NCBI GenBank assembly: GCA_964618455.1
Contig: CAZUAQ010000042.1
Location: 1 to 50,159, forward strand
Reading direction: 5' to 3'
Source: CAZUAQ01 sp964618455
Lineage (GTDB): Bacteria > Planctomycetota > Phycisphaerae > UBA1845 > PWPN01
Length of the DNA stretch: 50,159 nt
The notes under the pieces were generated by a model. The model ran no database searches, was not told where the DNA came from, and saw only the letters and a list, made by a program, of their open reading frames with translations. The position numbers and the translations under genes were made by a program. Shown here piece by piece: positions 26,024 to 34,545 of the stretch (the first letter of the stretch is position 1; each line of letters starts with the position of its first letter).

Positions 26024-26053
26024 TCACCTGCATACTATTATGTAAGCAGGTGA
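26024..26053 (+). promoter_or_regulatory. Candidate toxin-antitoxin operator
   Basis: TCACCTGC (26024-26031) and GCAGGTGA (26046-26053) are perfect eight-base arms 14 bases apart, 33 bases before the antitoxin start. A possible -10 TATTAT (26036-26041) lies between the arms; a weak TTGGAA (26010-26015) is 20 bases ahead of it. Antitoxins of this class typically repress their own operon, so this is a natural autoregulatory site. Confidence 0.55.
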
Positions 26054-26085
26054 TTCAGATCTTGATTGTACCGGAGCTTTCTCTC

Positions 26086-26382
26086 ATGCGAATCGATGTC
26101 AGCAGAAACGATCTGGAGCAATTCGTCGCCGAGCAGGTGAAGCAAGGCGCATTTCCCGACGCGGAGGCCGTGGTCGAGGAGGCGCTGGATCGGCTCAAAG
26201 AGGCGCGTGGGATGGGAGTCTGGACCGAGGCTGATCTGAAGGAGGCCGTGACGATCGGCCGAGAGGAACTCGCCCGTGGCGAGGGTACCGACCTGAAGGG
26301 CGATCAAGAACTCGACGAATTCTTTGACAACATCAAACGCGAAGGTCGCAGTCGCATCGAGAGACGCTCCACACCCCAATGA
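26086..26382 (+). CDS. ParD-type antitoxin
   Basis: 98 residues. The N-terminus MRIDVSRNDLEQFVAEQVKQ, followed by GAFPDAEAVVEEALDRLKE, is the ribbon-helix-helix pattern of the ParD/CC2985 antitoxin group (DNA binding and dimerisation). The acidic tail (about 50-98, with ELARGEGTDLKGDQELDEFF) is expected to wrap the toxin. ATG 26086 has GGAG nine bases upstream; an in-frame extension further upstream is rejected as it runs through the palindrome. The stop overlaps the toxin start as ATGA (26379-26382), so the toxin is translationally coupled. Confidence 0.85.
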   Translation: MRIDVSRNDLEQFVAEQVKQGAFPDAEAVVEEALDRLKEARGMGVWTEADLKEAVTIGREELARGEGTDLKGDQELDEFFDNIKREGRSRIERRSTPQ

Positions 26383-26687
26383 AATACCGCATCGCCCCCG
26401 CGGCGGAACAGGACATCGCTGATCTATGGGAATACATCGCCGGAGATCATCCACCGGCTGCCGATCGGGTCATCGAAGCGATCAAGCAACAATTTCAACA
26501 GATCGCTCATCAACCCGAGATCGGTCGCTCACGCCATGAACTGGCACCCGACCTTCGAAGCCAAGTCGTCTTCCGATATCGCCGATACGTCATCTTCTAC
26601 CAACGACGAGACGAGTGGGTGGAGATCGTTCGCGTCCTTGACGGTGCGCGTAACCTGAGGCGTATGTTCGACCAGAAGGATGATTGA
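26379..26687 (+). CDS. ParE/RelE-superfamily toxin
   Basis: 102 residues, usual length for ParE. Motifs include YRIAPAAEQDIADLWEYIAG at the start, HQPEIGRSRHELAP in the middle and VVFRYRRYVIFYQRRDEWVE near the end, as in ParE toxins; FYQ matches the common FYR-type strand. ParE members poison DNA gyrase, RelE members cleave mRNA; the sequence, with its helix-rich N-terminus, favours ParE. It is coupled to the antitoxin by ATGA overlap and ends 29 bases before a convergent protease gene. Confidence 0.88.
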   Translation: MKYRIAPAAEQDIADLWEYIAGDHPPAADRVIEAIKQQFQQIAHQPEIGRSRHELAPDLRSQVVFRYRRYVIFYQRRDEWVEIVRVLDGARNLRRMFDQKDD

Positions 26688-26716
26688 AGTCGGTATTCAC
26701 ATATTCTTCGTAACGA

Positions 26717-28747
26717 CTACTCGCCCCCCTCCGCCGGCGGATCCGGCGGGATGCCCCCGTCGCAATGGTATTCGAGGTATTCGATGACCGGGTCGCCCTC
26801 GCCGGCGGTGACAATCATGGGCAGGCTGAAATAGCCCTCGAAATCATGCGTACGAATCCCCGGCGGATCCCAGTGGATGACCTCCAGAATGCCCTCGAAT
26901 ACTCCCGAGACGCGTACAACCCACGGTGTGATCCCGTCGAAGGGGTCGCGCTCTTCGATGCGACATTCGTCAAAGGTGAACGACCCTCCGAGACCGATCC
27001 CGTTTTCGCCTGGGTCGGTCGCACCGAACCCCGCCTGTATCGTCATCGGCCCCCCTTCGGTCGTGATTGCATAAGTCCCCAGCATGAAGTCCGCCTCGTA
27101 GGATCCGAACGTCAGCGCCACCCCATCGACCGTGATGGACGCGAGATTGAAGGAAGGGGGTGTCACCGGGGTACCGATCACGCCCGAGCCGACCTCGTCA
27201 TCCGGTTCCCAGAGATCGTACGTGCCGTATTCGCTGACCGAAAAGTGAATTCCCGCCGGACAAAGCCGGCTGAGCACCAGTCCGGAAGAGCCCGCATTGC
27301 CCAGGCCGGCCGGATCGATCCAACCCATCACCGGCTCGGGAACGTCCATGGCGATAAGCAGTTCCGAGATCGACGACGTGAATGTCAGGCGTGCCCGTCC
27401 CGCGCCGGTATGGCTGGGCATCGCGTGGGCCTCCATGTAATAGGCCACCCGGCTCGGGGACAGCGATGGCTGTAGCGCGAGCAGCACCGCCGCCAGGCTG
27501 GTCACCTGCGGCGCGGCGAACGAGGTTCCCGTCACCGTGCGCACGTTGCCGCTGAGCCCGACGACCGAAACCGATTCTTCCGGCGCGGCCATATCCACCA
27601 CGTCGCCGTAATTGCAGATCGGAAAGCGGGTCAGCGGGTCACACTGCACGAAGCCACCCACGGTGACGACGTTGGGCAGGTTGATTCCGCCCGGGGCGTA
27701 GTTACTCCCGGTGAGCAGCAGGTTCTCGTCCCCCGCCGCACAGATGAACAACACGTCGGGATTTTCGCTGATGATGCGCTGCCACGCGAAGCGATAGAAG
27801 TCGAACCCCTCCACGTCCTCCGACCATCCGAGACTGAGATTGACCACGCGTGCGCCGAAGGCGATGGCGATATGCGTCTGCCCGAGTTCATCGACGACGC
27901 GCTCCACGCCGCCGACCAGGACGGTCAGATGCTCGCGGAGCATGCTCGAAGCCAACCCGTTAACGCCGATGCCGTCATCGTCCGCGGCGATCAGTCCGGT
28001 GACGGCGGTGCCGTGCTGATTGGGGTGAGAGTCATCCGGTTCCTCGCCCAGCTCGCGGAGATTCACGATGTTGACCTCGTCGAACTCGCCGGTCGACATG
28101 TTCAACCCGCTGTCGATCACCGCCACGCGCACGTCGTGCAGCCGCAGGTGCGGGCGGAAGAACTCGAACATGGTGATCTGCTGGAAATACTGGGTGAGGA
28201 TGAAGGGGCAGCGTTCGTGGTCCGCGAGATCTTCGTTGTCTACCTCCGAGGGGCAGCTTTGCCGGAACGCGGTCGAAAGGTTGTACCCGGCGGAGGTGAC
28301 GAGACCGTCGAGTTCGGCGGCGGCGATCGCGACGTTCAATTCCTCGGCTGAAGTCGTGTCCAACTCGATCTGGTAGATGCCGAGGTCCGGGATCTGGCCG
28401 ATGATCGTTCCTCCCAGGCGCGCGGCCAGCGCTTCCGCGTCGGCTGGTGTGGCCTCCTGTTCCATTAGCACCATCATCTCGTTGACTGGATAGGTGTATT
28501 CGACGTCGTTCGGCGTCGTGCGGCTCACCAACTGGGAGGGATCCGACTCGCCGGTGAAGACGTCGGTCGGTGGTGTAAGATCTTCAAGGAGATCGTCGGC
28601 GGAGGATCCTTCCGGATCGGTGGCGGATTCGCCCCCATCGGGCAGGGCCTCCTCGGGCGGGACGCCTTCACTCGGGCAGGACGTGCCCGACAACAGCAGC
28701 AGGACCAGGATTCCCAGGACGCCGGGTACGGTACATGCCGATTTCAT
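26717..28747 (-). CDS. Exported subtilisin-like (S8) serine protease with prodomain
   Basis: 676 residues from ATG 28747, chosen over an upstream GTG (28762) because AGGGA precedes it. The signal peptide ends in SGTSC and may be lipidated, although the lipobox is imperfect. An acidic, Ser/Asp-rich linker precedes an inhibitor-I9-like prodomain (about 75-145; NEMMVLMEQEATPADAEALA). The catalytic triad is visible: Asp in RVAVIDSGLN (about 210), His in NQHGTAVTGLIAADDDGIG (about 245), Ser in VTGTSFAAPQVTSLAAVLL (about 410). The last 200 residues, beta-rich, form a C-terminal module of unknown type. It probably degrades external proteins. It runs convergent with the toxin gene. Confidence 0.88.
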   Translation of the reverse strand: MKSACTVPGVLGILVLLLLSGTSCPSEGVPPEEALPDGGESATDPEGSSADDLLEDLTPPTDVFTGESDPSQLVSRTTPNDVEYTYPVNEMMVLMEQEATPADAEALAARLGGTIIGQIPDLGIYQIELDTTSAEELNVAIAAAELDGLVTSAGYNLSTAFRQSCPSEVDNEDLADHERCPFILTQYFQQITMFEFFRPHLRLHDVRVAVIDSGLNMSTGEFDEVNIVNLRELGEEPDDSHPNQHGTAVTGLIAADDDGIGVNGLASSMLREHLTVLVGGVERVVDELGQTHIAIAFGARVVNLSLGWSEDVEGFDFYRFAWQRIISENPDVLFICAAGDENLLLTGSNYAPGGINLPNVVTVGGFVQCDPLTRFPICNYGDVVDMAAPEESVSVVGLSGNVRTVTGTSFAAPQVTSLAAVLLALQPSLSPSRVAYYMEAHAMPSHTGAGRARLTFTSSISELLIAMDVPEPVMGWIDPAGLGNAGSSGLVLSRLCPAGIHFSVSEYGTYDLWEPDDEVGSGVIGTPVTPPSFNLASITVDGVALTFGSYEADFMLGTYAITTEGGPMTIQAGFGATDPGENGIGLGGSFTFDECRIEERDPFDGITPWVVRVSGVFEGILEVIHWDPPGIRTHDFEGYFSLPMIVTAGEGDPVIEYLEYHCDGGIPPDPPAEGGE

Positions 28748-28924
28748 GATGTGTCCCTGCACGGGGAGAAGCCAGGGGGAGATGCATTGATAGTCGAGCT
28801 ACGCCGCGCGAGCGTACGCTGCCCTTACCGCATCATACCGCTGTCGCTCTGCAGATGGGGATCAAAGTATGAAACGCGTCCGGGTTTTGCACACTTCGAC
28901 CAAGATATGTGAGGCCCCGAAGTT

Positions 28925-30337
28925 TCATGGGGTTGATTGTGCGTCTTCATTCACGTCGAACCGCTCCAGGAGCACGTTCCTGATGAGGATCGGTTCGCCC
29001 CAGATTTCGTTGGCGGTGGTTTGTTCGAGGGCCAGTTTCGTGTCCGGCTCCATGCGCACGTCGATACGCGTCAGATCCTTGGGAAGATGGTCCACTCTGC
29101 GTTGTGAGGAGTAGGAACTTCGGCCGCCCTCCCGCGTATAGGTACCCAATTCGTACGCCACGCCCTCGAGATCAAGAAACAATCGCGCGCTGACCGCGAC
29201 CTCAATTTCGCTTACCTGGATTTTCGTTTCCAGTTGAAGCTGCTCCCCGTACGGAAACACCTGGATCTTCGGGATGGAGAAGCTCTCCGACGGGTCACGC
29301 TCCGGATCGGTCACCAGCGCGATCACCGACTCGCCCTCGGGGACGACCTCCAGCTTGCGCTTCACCTCGATCGATCGGGTCATGATCGGCTTGGGCCAGT
29401 GCTCCTTCTGGCCCGGGCGGCCGTTCAGCTTTGGCGGACTCGGCGCGTTCTCGACCAGCAGCCCCCAGTCGAAGACCAGCGTCAGTTCGTGCCCGCCCGG
29501 AGCGAGTGTATTGCCGCTGCGGAATTCGAATCCGGAAGAGCGGCTTCCTCCACTGAAGGCATCCATGCCGAGATTGTTTTCGTAGCGCGAGTTCATCTCG
29601 ATGGACTTGTCCCCGGCACGCACTTCGCGTACCGCCATGACGTGCTTCAATCCCGGAAGATCCCACGAATTCATCGACTGCACTTCGATCTGGACGGGCT
29701 TGCCCTCCGCGATGCGATCACGCATCCGAAGCGTCGGCTCGCTTCCGTAGTACGCCTCGGCCAGTCTTTGAAGCTGCTCCTCGCTGATGTGGCCATTCTC
29801 CAATGCCAACTCGAAGAAATCATCCGCCCAGTGGAGCGGACCGTGCGGCTTGTTTTTCTTGGCGAGATGGGCGATGAGCTGGTCGATGGCCGCCGCCACC
29901 TCGCGGTCCGACAGCTTTCCGCTGTCGTAGCGATCCTCGAGTTTCCGCCAGTCCCACGGGCTGTCCGCCGTGTTGCTCAGGTTGGCGATGATCGATGCGT
30001 TCGACTCGAAGTTCTGCCAGCGGATGCCGAGCACCTGTTGCAACACAACGAGGGCGATGAGCACCAGCGGTAACGCGCATAATCCGGCTCCGCTCCAGAT
30101 CATCTTCGGTCGCTTGCGGTAGTTGCCGAAGCGGACCGCCTTCGGCTGCGTGAGGTCGCTGCCACATTCCGGGCAGACGCGCTCCTCGCGCGACCAGTCC
30201 AGCATCCGCACGTCGTAGTTGCATTTGCGGCAATGCGGCTCGCTGAATTCCGGCACGCCGCGGATCCCGCGCACGATCAAGATGATGCCGATGACCATGG
30301 CGGCGACCAGGAATAAGGGGAAGATGGCGAAGACCAT
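28925..30337 (-). CDS. Zinc-ribbon membrane protein, unrecognised
   Basis: 470 residues. A first hydrophobic segment (FAIFPLFLVAAMVIGIILIV) is followed by a zinc ribbon CRKCNYDVRMLDW…CPECGSDL (about 35-62) and a second hydrophobic segment (about 80-105, LCALPLVLIALVVLQQVLGI). The C-terminal 360 residues are soluble, with helical (about 130-190) and beta-rich (about 200-450) stretches; no family was recognised. GGAGG just before ATG 30337 fixes the start. Its layout (ribbon plus membrane segments) is common in Phycisphaerae-type genomes and resembles the protein at 16580 only in that respect. Confidence 0.6.
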   Translation of the reverse strand: MVFAIFPLFLVAAMVIGIILIVRGIRGVPEFSEPHCRKCNYDVRMLDWSREERVCPECGSDLTQPKAVRFGNYRKRPKMIWSGAGLCALPLVLIALVVLQQVLGIRWQNFESNASIIANLSNTADSPWDWRKLEDRYDSGKLSDREVAAAIDQLIAHLAKKNKPHGPLHWADDFFELALENGHISEEQLQRLAEAYYGSEPTLRMRDRIAEGKPVQIEVQSMNSWDLPGLKHVMAVREVRAGDKSIEMNSRYENNLGMDAFSGGSRSSGFEFRSGNTLAPGGHELTLVFDWGLLVENAPSPPKLNGRPGQKEHWPKPIMTRSIEVKRKLEVVPEGESVIALVTDPERDPSESFSIPKIQVFPYGEQLQLETKIQVSEIEVAVSARLFLDLEGVAYELGTYTREGGRSSYSSQRRVDHLPKDLTRIDVRMEPDTKLALEQTTANEIWGEPILIRNVLLERFDVNEDAQSTP

Positions 30338-30599
30338 GAGAACCTCCAGCTTTCAAAAAACGCGAAAACCCCTGTGGACATGTCAGAAAACTGAGAAGCA
30401 TTCAGTGTATCACGCCCGCGCCACCTGTCGAGCGGCATCCTGCGTTGGCTCTATCATGCCCTACGGCTACAATGCGACGCCACAGAAAAATCGATGCTCA
30501 TGAACTATCGATGCAGATCGCGAATATCCAGCGCAATGCAGGTTGCTGGGCGGAATGCGCGAACGAAATAACGATCGTAACGAGAAAGGAACGGTTCCC

Positions 30600-31439
30600 T
30601 TGGCCAAGCAGACTTTGCAACTCGGACACAGCCCCGACCCGGACGACGCGTTCATGTTCTACGGGCTGGCGAAGGAACACGTGGATTCGGGCAACTGGGC
30701 GTTCGAGCACGTGCTGCAGGACATTCAGACACTGAACGAGCGGGCCCTGCGCGGCGAACTCGAGATCACCGCCATCAGCATCCATGCCTATCCGTACGTG
30801 GCGGACAAGTACGCGCTGACCAATTGCGGGTCGAGCATGGGCGACGGCTACGGACCGATGGTCGTGGCGCCGAAGAAAATGGACATCCGCGAGCTGCGCG
30901 GCAAGAAGATCGCCGTGCCCGGCGAGATGACCACCGCCTTTCTCACGCTCAACCTGCTGCTCGGCAAGGGCAACTTCGAGCACGAGGTGGTGATGTTCGA
31001 CGAGATCCTCCAGCACGTCGAGGCGGGCAAGGCCGATGCCGGGCTCATCATCCACGAAGGCCAACTCACGTATCAGAATCACCAGCTCGAATGCGTCATT
31101 GATCTCGGCGTCTGGTGGCAGGACGAGACCGGCTACCCGCTGCCCCTTGGCGGCAATACTATCCGCCGTGATCTCGGCGCTGCCAACATGCACGAAATCG
31201 CCGCCATCCTGAAGACCAGCATCGAGTATTCGCTCGAGCACCGCAGCGAGGCGGTGGACTACGCGTTGAACTTCGCGCGCGACATGGGCAAGGACCTGGC
31301 CGATCGCTTCGTGGGCATGTACGTCAACCAGTGGACCATCGACTACGGTGACGTCGGCCGCGCCGCCGTCCGCGAGCTGCTCGATCGCGCCCACAAGGCC
31401 GACCTCGTACCCGATCCCGGGACGATCGACTTCATCTGA
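30600..31439 (+). CDS. mqnD: MqnD-type 1,4-dihydroxy-6-naphthoate synthase (futalosine menaquinone pathway)
   Basis: 279 residues from TTG 30600, chosen because AAAGGAA lies about nine bases upstream; ATG 30555 is possible. The start LQLGHSPDPDDAFMFYGLAK matches the MqnD opening (SPCPNDTFIFDAL), then DIQTLNERALRGELEITAIS and YALTNCGSSMGDGYGPMVV follow as in MqnD. The enzyme cleaves the cyclic dehypoxanthine futalosine product to dihydroxynaphthoate in menaquinone synthesis. The variation SPDPDD for SPCPND is noted. MqnD and MqnA share a fold; the details favour MqnD. Other mqn genes are not in the window. Confidence 0.82.
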   Translation: MAKQTLQLGHSPDPDDAFMFYGLAKEHVDSGNWAFEHVLQDIQTLNERALRGELEITAISIHAYPYVADKYALTNCGSSMGDGYGPMVVAPKKMDIRELRGKKIAVPGEMTTAFLTLNLLLGKGNFEHEVVMFDEILQHVEAGKADAGLIIHEGQLTYQNHQLECVIDLGVWWQDETGYPLPLGGNTIRRDLGAANMHEIAAILKTSIEYSLEHRSEAVDYALNFARDMGKDLADRFVGMYVNQWTIDYGDVGRAAVRELLDRAHKADLVPDPGTIDFI

Positions 31440-31472
31440 CCATGGCTTGCGTTCCATCTCCACACGGTTTGA

Positions 31473-31510
31473 AATCACGGATGAACGCCGATGAACACAG
31501 ATGGAGATGA
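31473..31510 (+). repeat. Periodic short repeat, dispersed-type
   Basis: The intergenic string around CGGATGAACGCCGATGAAC and ACAGATGGAGATGA has an 11-base period of (C/A)GATGAAC units. Similar strings recur between genes in Verrucomicrobia/Planctomycetes-type genomes, as I recall. A related one is at 40982. It lies between MqnD and the Nudix gene and reaches the ribosome site of the latter. Confidence 0.5.
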
Positions 31511-31513
31511 AGC

Positions 31514-32017
31514 ATGTCATCGTCTCCAGCAGCGACTGGACCGGATCCCTTCATGAAGAGAGAAGAGCGCCCCCGCGTCGTCGCCCGAGCCTGTGTTCGC
31601 AGGAACGGCAGGATCCTCCTGACGAAGTACAAGGATGATCGCGGATTCTGGTACGTCATGCCGGGAGGTGGGCAGCACGTGGGTGAAACGCTGCAGGAAT
31701 GCCTGGTTCGTGAAGTGGAGGAAGAGCTTGGCGTCGTGGTGAATGTCGGCGGCCTGATGTACGTTCGTGAAATCATCGCCAACCGACACAAGGAGACCCG
31801 TCTACCCGACGGATTCCATCAGGTTGAGGTTTTCTTCGAGTGTTCGCTGCCTCACGAGAGCGAGCCCCTTTGCGGCCGGACGCCCGATCCCGGCCAAGTG
31901 GGCCACGAGTGGGTAAGTCTCGACAGATTGACTGAAATCTTGTTCTTCCCCATAGGCATTGCCGACAAGGTCAATCATGCCGATCTGTACGGTCAGTACC
32001 TGGGAGAAATGAGATAG
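31514..32017 (+). CDS. Nudix hydrolase
   Basis: 167 residues. The Nudix box is complete: GGGQHVGETLQECLVREVEE followed by ELG, giving the G-x5-E-x7-REVEEELG pattern with catalytic Glu residues. Early strands RPRVVARACVRRNGRILLTK and YKDDRGFWYVMPGGG are typical. It hydrolyses a nucleoside diphosphate linked to another group; the substrate is unknown. ATG 31514 has GGAGA upstream; ATG 31553 is an alternative start that loses a poorly conserved N-terminus. It follows MqnD by 74 bases on the same strand, perhaps in one transcript. Confidence 0.9.
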   Translation: MSSSPAATGPDPFMKREERPRVVARACVRRNGRILLTKYKDDRGFWYVMPGGGQHVGETLQECLVREVEEELGVVVNVGGLMYVREIIANRHKETRLPDGFHQVEVFFECSLPHESEPLCGRTPDPGQVGHEWVSLDRLTEILFFPIGIADKVNHADLYGQYLGEMR

Positions 32018-32057
32018 GAAACGCCGTCATCCAATTGGCCGGCGTTTATCCGCGGTT

Positions 32058-32765
32058 TCATTCCACCTGCCCCTCGATGAGGATTCGCGCGAAGCTGGCG
32101 TGATCGTTGAACGACCCGAGTCCGATGCGTCCGGACGTGTAGGTGGTGTCGTTCGCCTCCAGCCACGGCCTGGCGGAGGCGTCGTAGGCATCGACGTAGA
32201 CCGTGATCGCGCCCGTCTCGACATTGCGGATCAGATCGACCTTGTGCCAGTTGCGATCGGTCATCGGGGCCTTCGTCGGTTGAGCGAGTTTCGTGCGGGT
32301 GTCGCCATCCACGCGCACGAGGCAATTGTGCCAGTCGACCGACTCGTTCGACAGGTGAATGTAATAGAAGTGAGTCGCGTCCCGGATACCGAAGAGGATG
32401 CAGGCGTCGCGTCCCTTGACCGCCGGTTCGTTATCGACGCGCACGCGGCACGAGAAGTTGAACGACTGGAACGACTGCCGCGCGTACGTCACGTACTCCT
32501 GCGGGCGGCGAACGCCGGGCAGCATCGGGCGTTCCGGTGGCGGCGCCATGGTGAGCACGCGGCGATCCGGCGCGTCCTGGACAATGCTCCACAACTCCGG
32601 CGTTCGCGGCACCCACGCCTCACCGAGGGTATCCAGGAGAAAGTTCTCCTGCACGTACGTGGTGGCGGTGGATTCGGGGGCGTCATTCGTATTCATGAAC
32701 GCGCCCTGACAACCCCCCAGCCACGCCGGAGTGATGCAAAGTACGAGGCACACATACCGATTCAT
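32058..32765 (-). CDS. Lipoprotein with concanavalin-like (DUF1080-type) domain
   Basis: 235 residues from ATG 32765. The N-terminus ends in a lipobox (WLGGC, about residue 19), so it is a membrane-anchored lipoprotein. The rest is a jelly-roll, LamG/DUF1080-like beta-sandwich: FNFSCRVRVDNEPAVKGRDA, ILFGIRDATHFYYIHLSNES, NWHKVDLIRNVETGAITVYV, SGRIGLGSFNDHASF. Such domains bind or cleave sugars. Its start overlaps the stop of the DUF5722 gene (TGATG), so the two are translationally coupled and likely act together on a carbohydrate outside the cell. Confidence 0.78.
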   Translation of the reverse strand: MNRYVCLVLCITPAWLGGCQGAFMNTNDAPESTATTYVQENFLLDTLGEAWVPRTPELWSIVQDAPDRRVLTMAPPPERPMLPGVRRPQEYVTYARQSFQSFNFSCRVRVDNEPAVKGRDACILFGIRDATHFYYIHLSNESVDWHNCLVRVDGDTRTKLAQPTKAPMTDRNWHKVDLIRNVETGAITVYVDAYDASARPWLEANDTTYTSGRIGLGSFNDHASFARILIEGQVE

Positions 32766-34423
32766 CAGTGACCTTCCTTTTCTTGTTCCGGCGAGGCCCC
32801 TTCCGGCCACGACTCCAGCCCGACGATCGGCAACGCAAATGCGAACGCCTCACGCCATTCCGGCGTGTCCGCCTTCAGGAAAACGTCGTAAATGGGCTTC
32901 TTCCGTTTGGGAGCGGCGGGGAAGGACGCCTCCTCGTCCCGCGCCCACAGCCCGAGCTTCAATCCGAATTCCTGACCGTGATCCACGTGGCGGTGAAGGA
33001 TGAACGCGTCGATGGCATCAAGCTGGTGGACCTTCACCCACGCGTAAGCGTACGCCGCCGCCTGCAGGGCCTCGCCCTCCGGGCCGTCGGGCGTGTGGAA
33101 ACCCTGCTCGGAGAGGATGATCCGACGGGGCTCGCCACGATAGAGCAGTGGCTCGCGCTGCATGTAGTTCGTCAGCACGTGCAGGTTCTTGAACGTGATC
33201 CGCGGCGAGTAGTACGCATCGATGGCGGATGTGTCCTCCCAGAACGCCGGGTCGCCGAGATTCTCCGGGTACGGATGATATGCCACGTGCCAGGGGAAGT
33301 CGCCGAGCTCTCTCGCGCGCGCCGCGAAGCGATCCAGGAAGTCCCGGCCCGGAAAGCAGCGCTTCGGATTCGGCGTGAACGCGTAGCTCCAGTGATGCTC
33401 CAGGGAAATATACACCCGCGCCACGGCGCAGTACTTCCGCGCCGCCGTCGACGCGATGCGCACCGCCCGCTGGTAATCGATGAGGAACTCCTCCATCGAC
33501 ACCTCGCCCATGTTCGACCACCACCAGTGCGAATTGACCTCGTTGCCGATGATGAAGTTCAGCGCGCGGCCATGCTTCTGATCGGGACGCGTGTAGCGCT
33601 GGAACAGGAACTCGCACACCGCCTTGTAGTGCTCCACCCCTTCGTCGGTCACCGTGTTGAACATGCCGAGGTTGTTCGGGCAGTCGTCGTTGTACTTCGG
33701 GTGGCGGATGATCCGGTCACCCTCCGCGCTGCCCGTGCCCTTGTAATTGAGCAGGATGAGGTAGACGATCATCCCGGCATCGGAGAGCGTCTTGACGCGG
33801 CGGTCGAGATCCTCGATCTGGTCGCGGCGGAAGAGGAACGTGCGCCCGTCCATCTCAAAGGGAATCGCCGACGGCGACCTGTTCCAATCGAGCATCGTGT
33901 TGAACGTGACGTTGAGTGCGGCATGCTTCACGCCGAGCGCGATGGCATCGTCGACCATCTGCACCTGCAAGCCCTTCTTCGACGCCACCTCCGGGTAAGG
34001 GAAGTGCTTCGGCGAGATCGCCGACATGTCCTCGATGTACCGCGGCGGCAGGAGAGGAACAGGGCTGCTTTCCGCCCGTCCGTCAAACACATCGAAACTG
34101 AATTTGGAATAGAGACGATCGCGCTTTCCGTGCTCAGTCTCCGCGTACCTGGGGATGCGTCCAGACCGGTCCATTCGCATCCCGCTCACGGATTCACCCA
34201 TTTTCTCTCCGAGATACCAGGGAAAATTCCAATCCTGATTCGGGCGATGCTCACGAGCAAGGATAATCGGCTGAGTCAAGGGAGATAGCAGTGGAAGGCG
34301 GAGTGGTACGATGTTCTCTTCCGTGACCTGGAGTACTGGACGATCAATTTCCTGGCTCCTGGTACTTCCTGCCGACGACAGCACTGCAACACCGATGACC
34401 ATCATCTTGATCTTGAACGACAT
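32765..34423 (-). CDS. Exported DUF5722 glycoside-hydrolase-like protein
   Basis: 552 residues with signal peptide MSFKIKMMVIGVAVLSSAGS. The core (about 150-500) is a clan-A-like TIM barrel: FIIGNEVNSHWWW provides the acid/base Glu after Asn, and RRIILSEQGFHTPDG the nucleophile Glu, the spacing expected of GH-A glycosidases. Other conserved parts are HVAYHPYPENLGDPAFW and DYQRAVRIASTAARKYC. This fits DUF5722. GGGGGG lies seven bases ahead of ATG 34423. It is coupled to the downstream lipoprotein. The substrate is unknown; the barrel assignment is reasonably sure. Confidence 0.8.
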   Translation of the reverse strand: MSFKIKMMVIGVAVLSSAGSTRSQEIDRPVLQVTEENIVPLRLPLLSPLTQPIILAREHRPNQDWNFPWYLGEKMGESVSGMRMDRSGRIPRYAETEHGKRDRLYSKFSFDVFDGRAESSPVPLLPPRYIEDMSAISPKHFPYPEVASKKGLQVQMVDDAIALGVKHAALNVTFNTMLDWNRSPSAIPFEMDGRTFLFRRDQIEDLDRRVKTLSDAGMIVYLILLNYKGTGSAEGDRIIRHPKYNDDCPNNLGMFNTVTDEGVEHYKAVCEFLFQRYTRPDQKHGRALNFIIGNEVNSHWWWSNMGEVSMEEFLIDYQRAVRIASTAARKYCAVARVYISLEHHWSYAFTPNPKRCFPGRDFLDRFAARARELGDFPWHVAYHPYPENLGDPAFWEDTSAIDAYYSPRITFKNLHVLTNYMQREPLLYRGEPRRIILSEQGFHTPDGPEGEALQAAAYAYAWVKVHQLDAIDAFILHRHVDHGQEFGLKLGLWARDEEASFPAAPKRKKPIYDVFLKADTPEWREAFAFALPIVGLESWPEGASPEQEKEGH

Positions 34424-34545
34424 GAATCAGCCCCCCGATAAAGGACTTGTCGAAATGTATCTGCATCCTGTCCCGACGCGCGATCTGTCGAATTGTACGC
34501 CCGGTTCGGCTACATTAAAAGACAGTCGGGCCTGATCAGTGCGTG

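Noticed and set aside
28869..28928. Inverted repeat ATGAAAC…GTTTCAT in the gap before 28925
   Set aside because: Seven-base arms 46 bases apart and overlapping a stop codon; too weak to call a terminator or operator.
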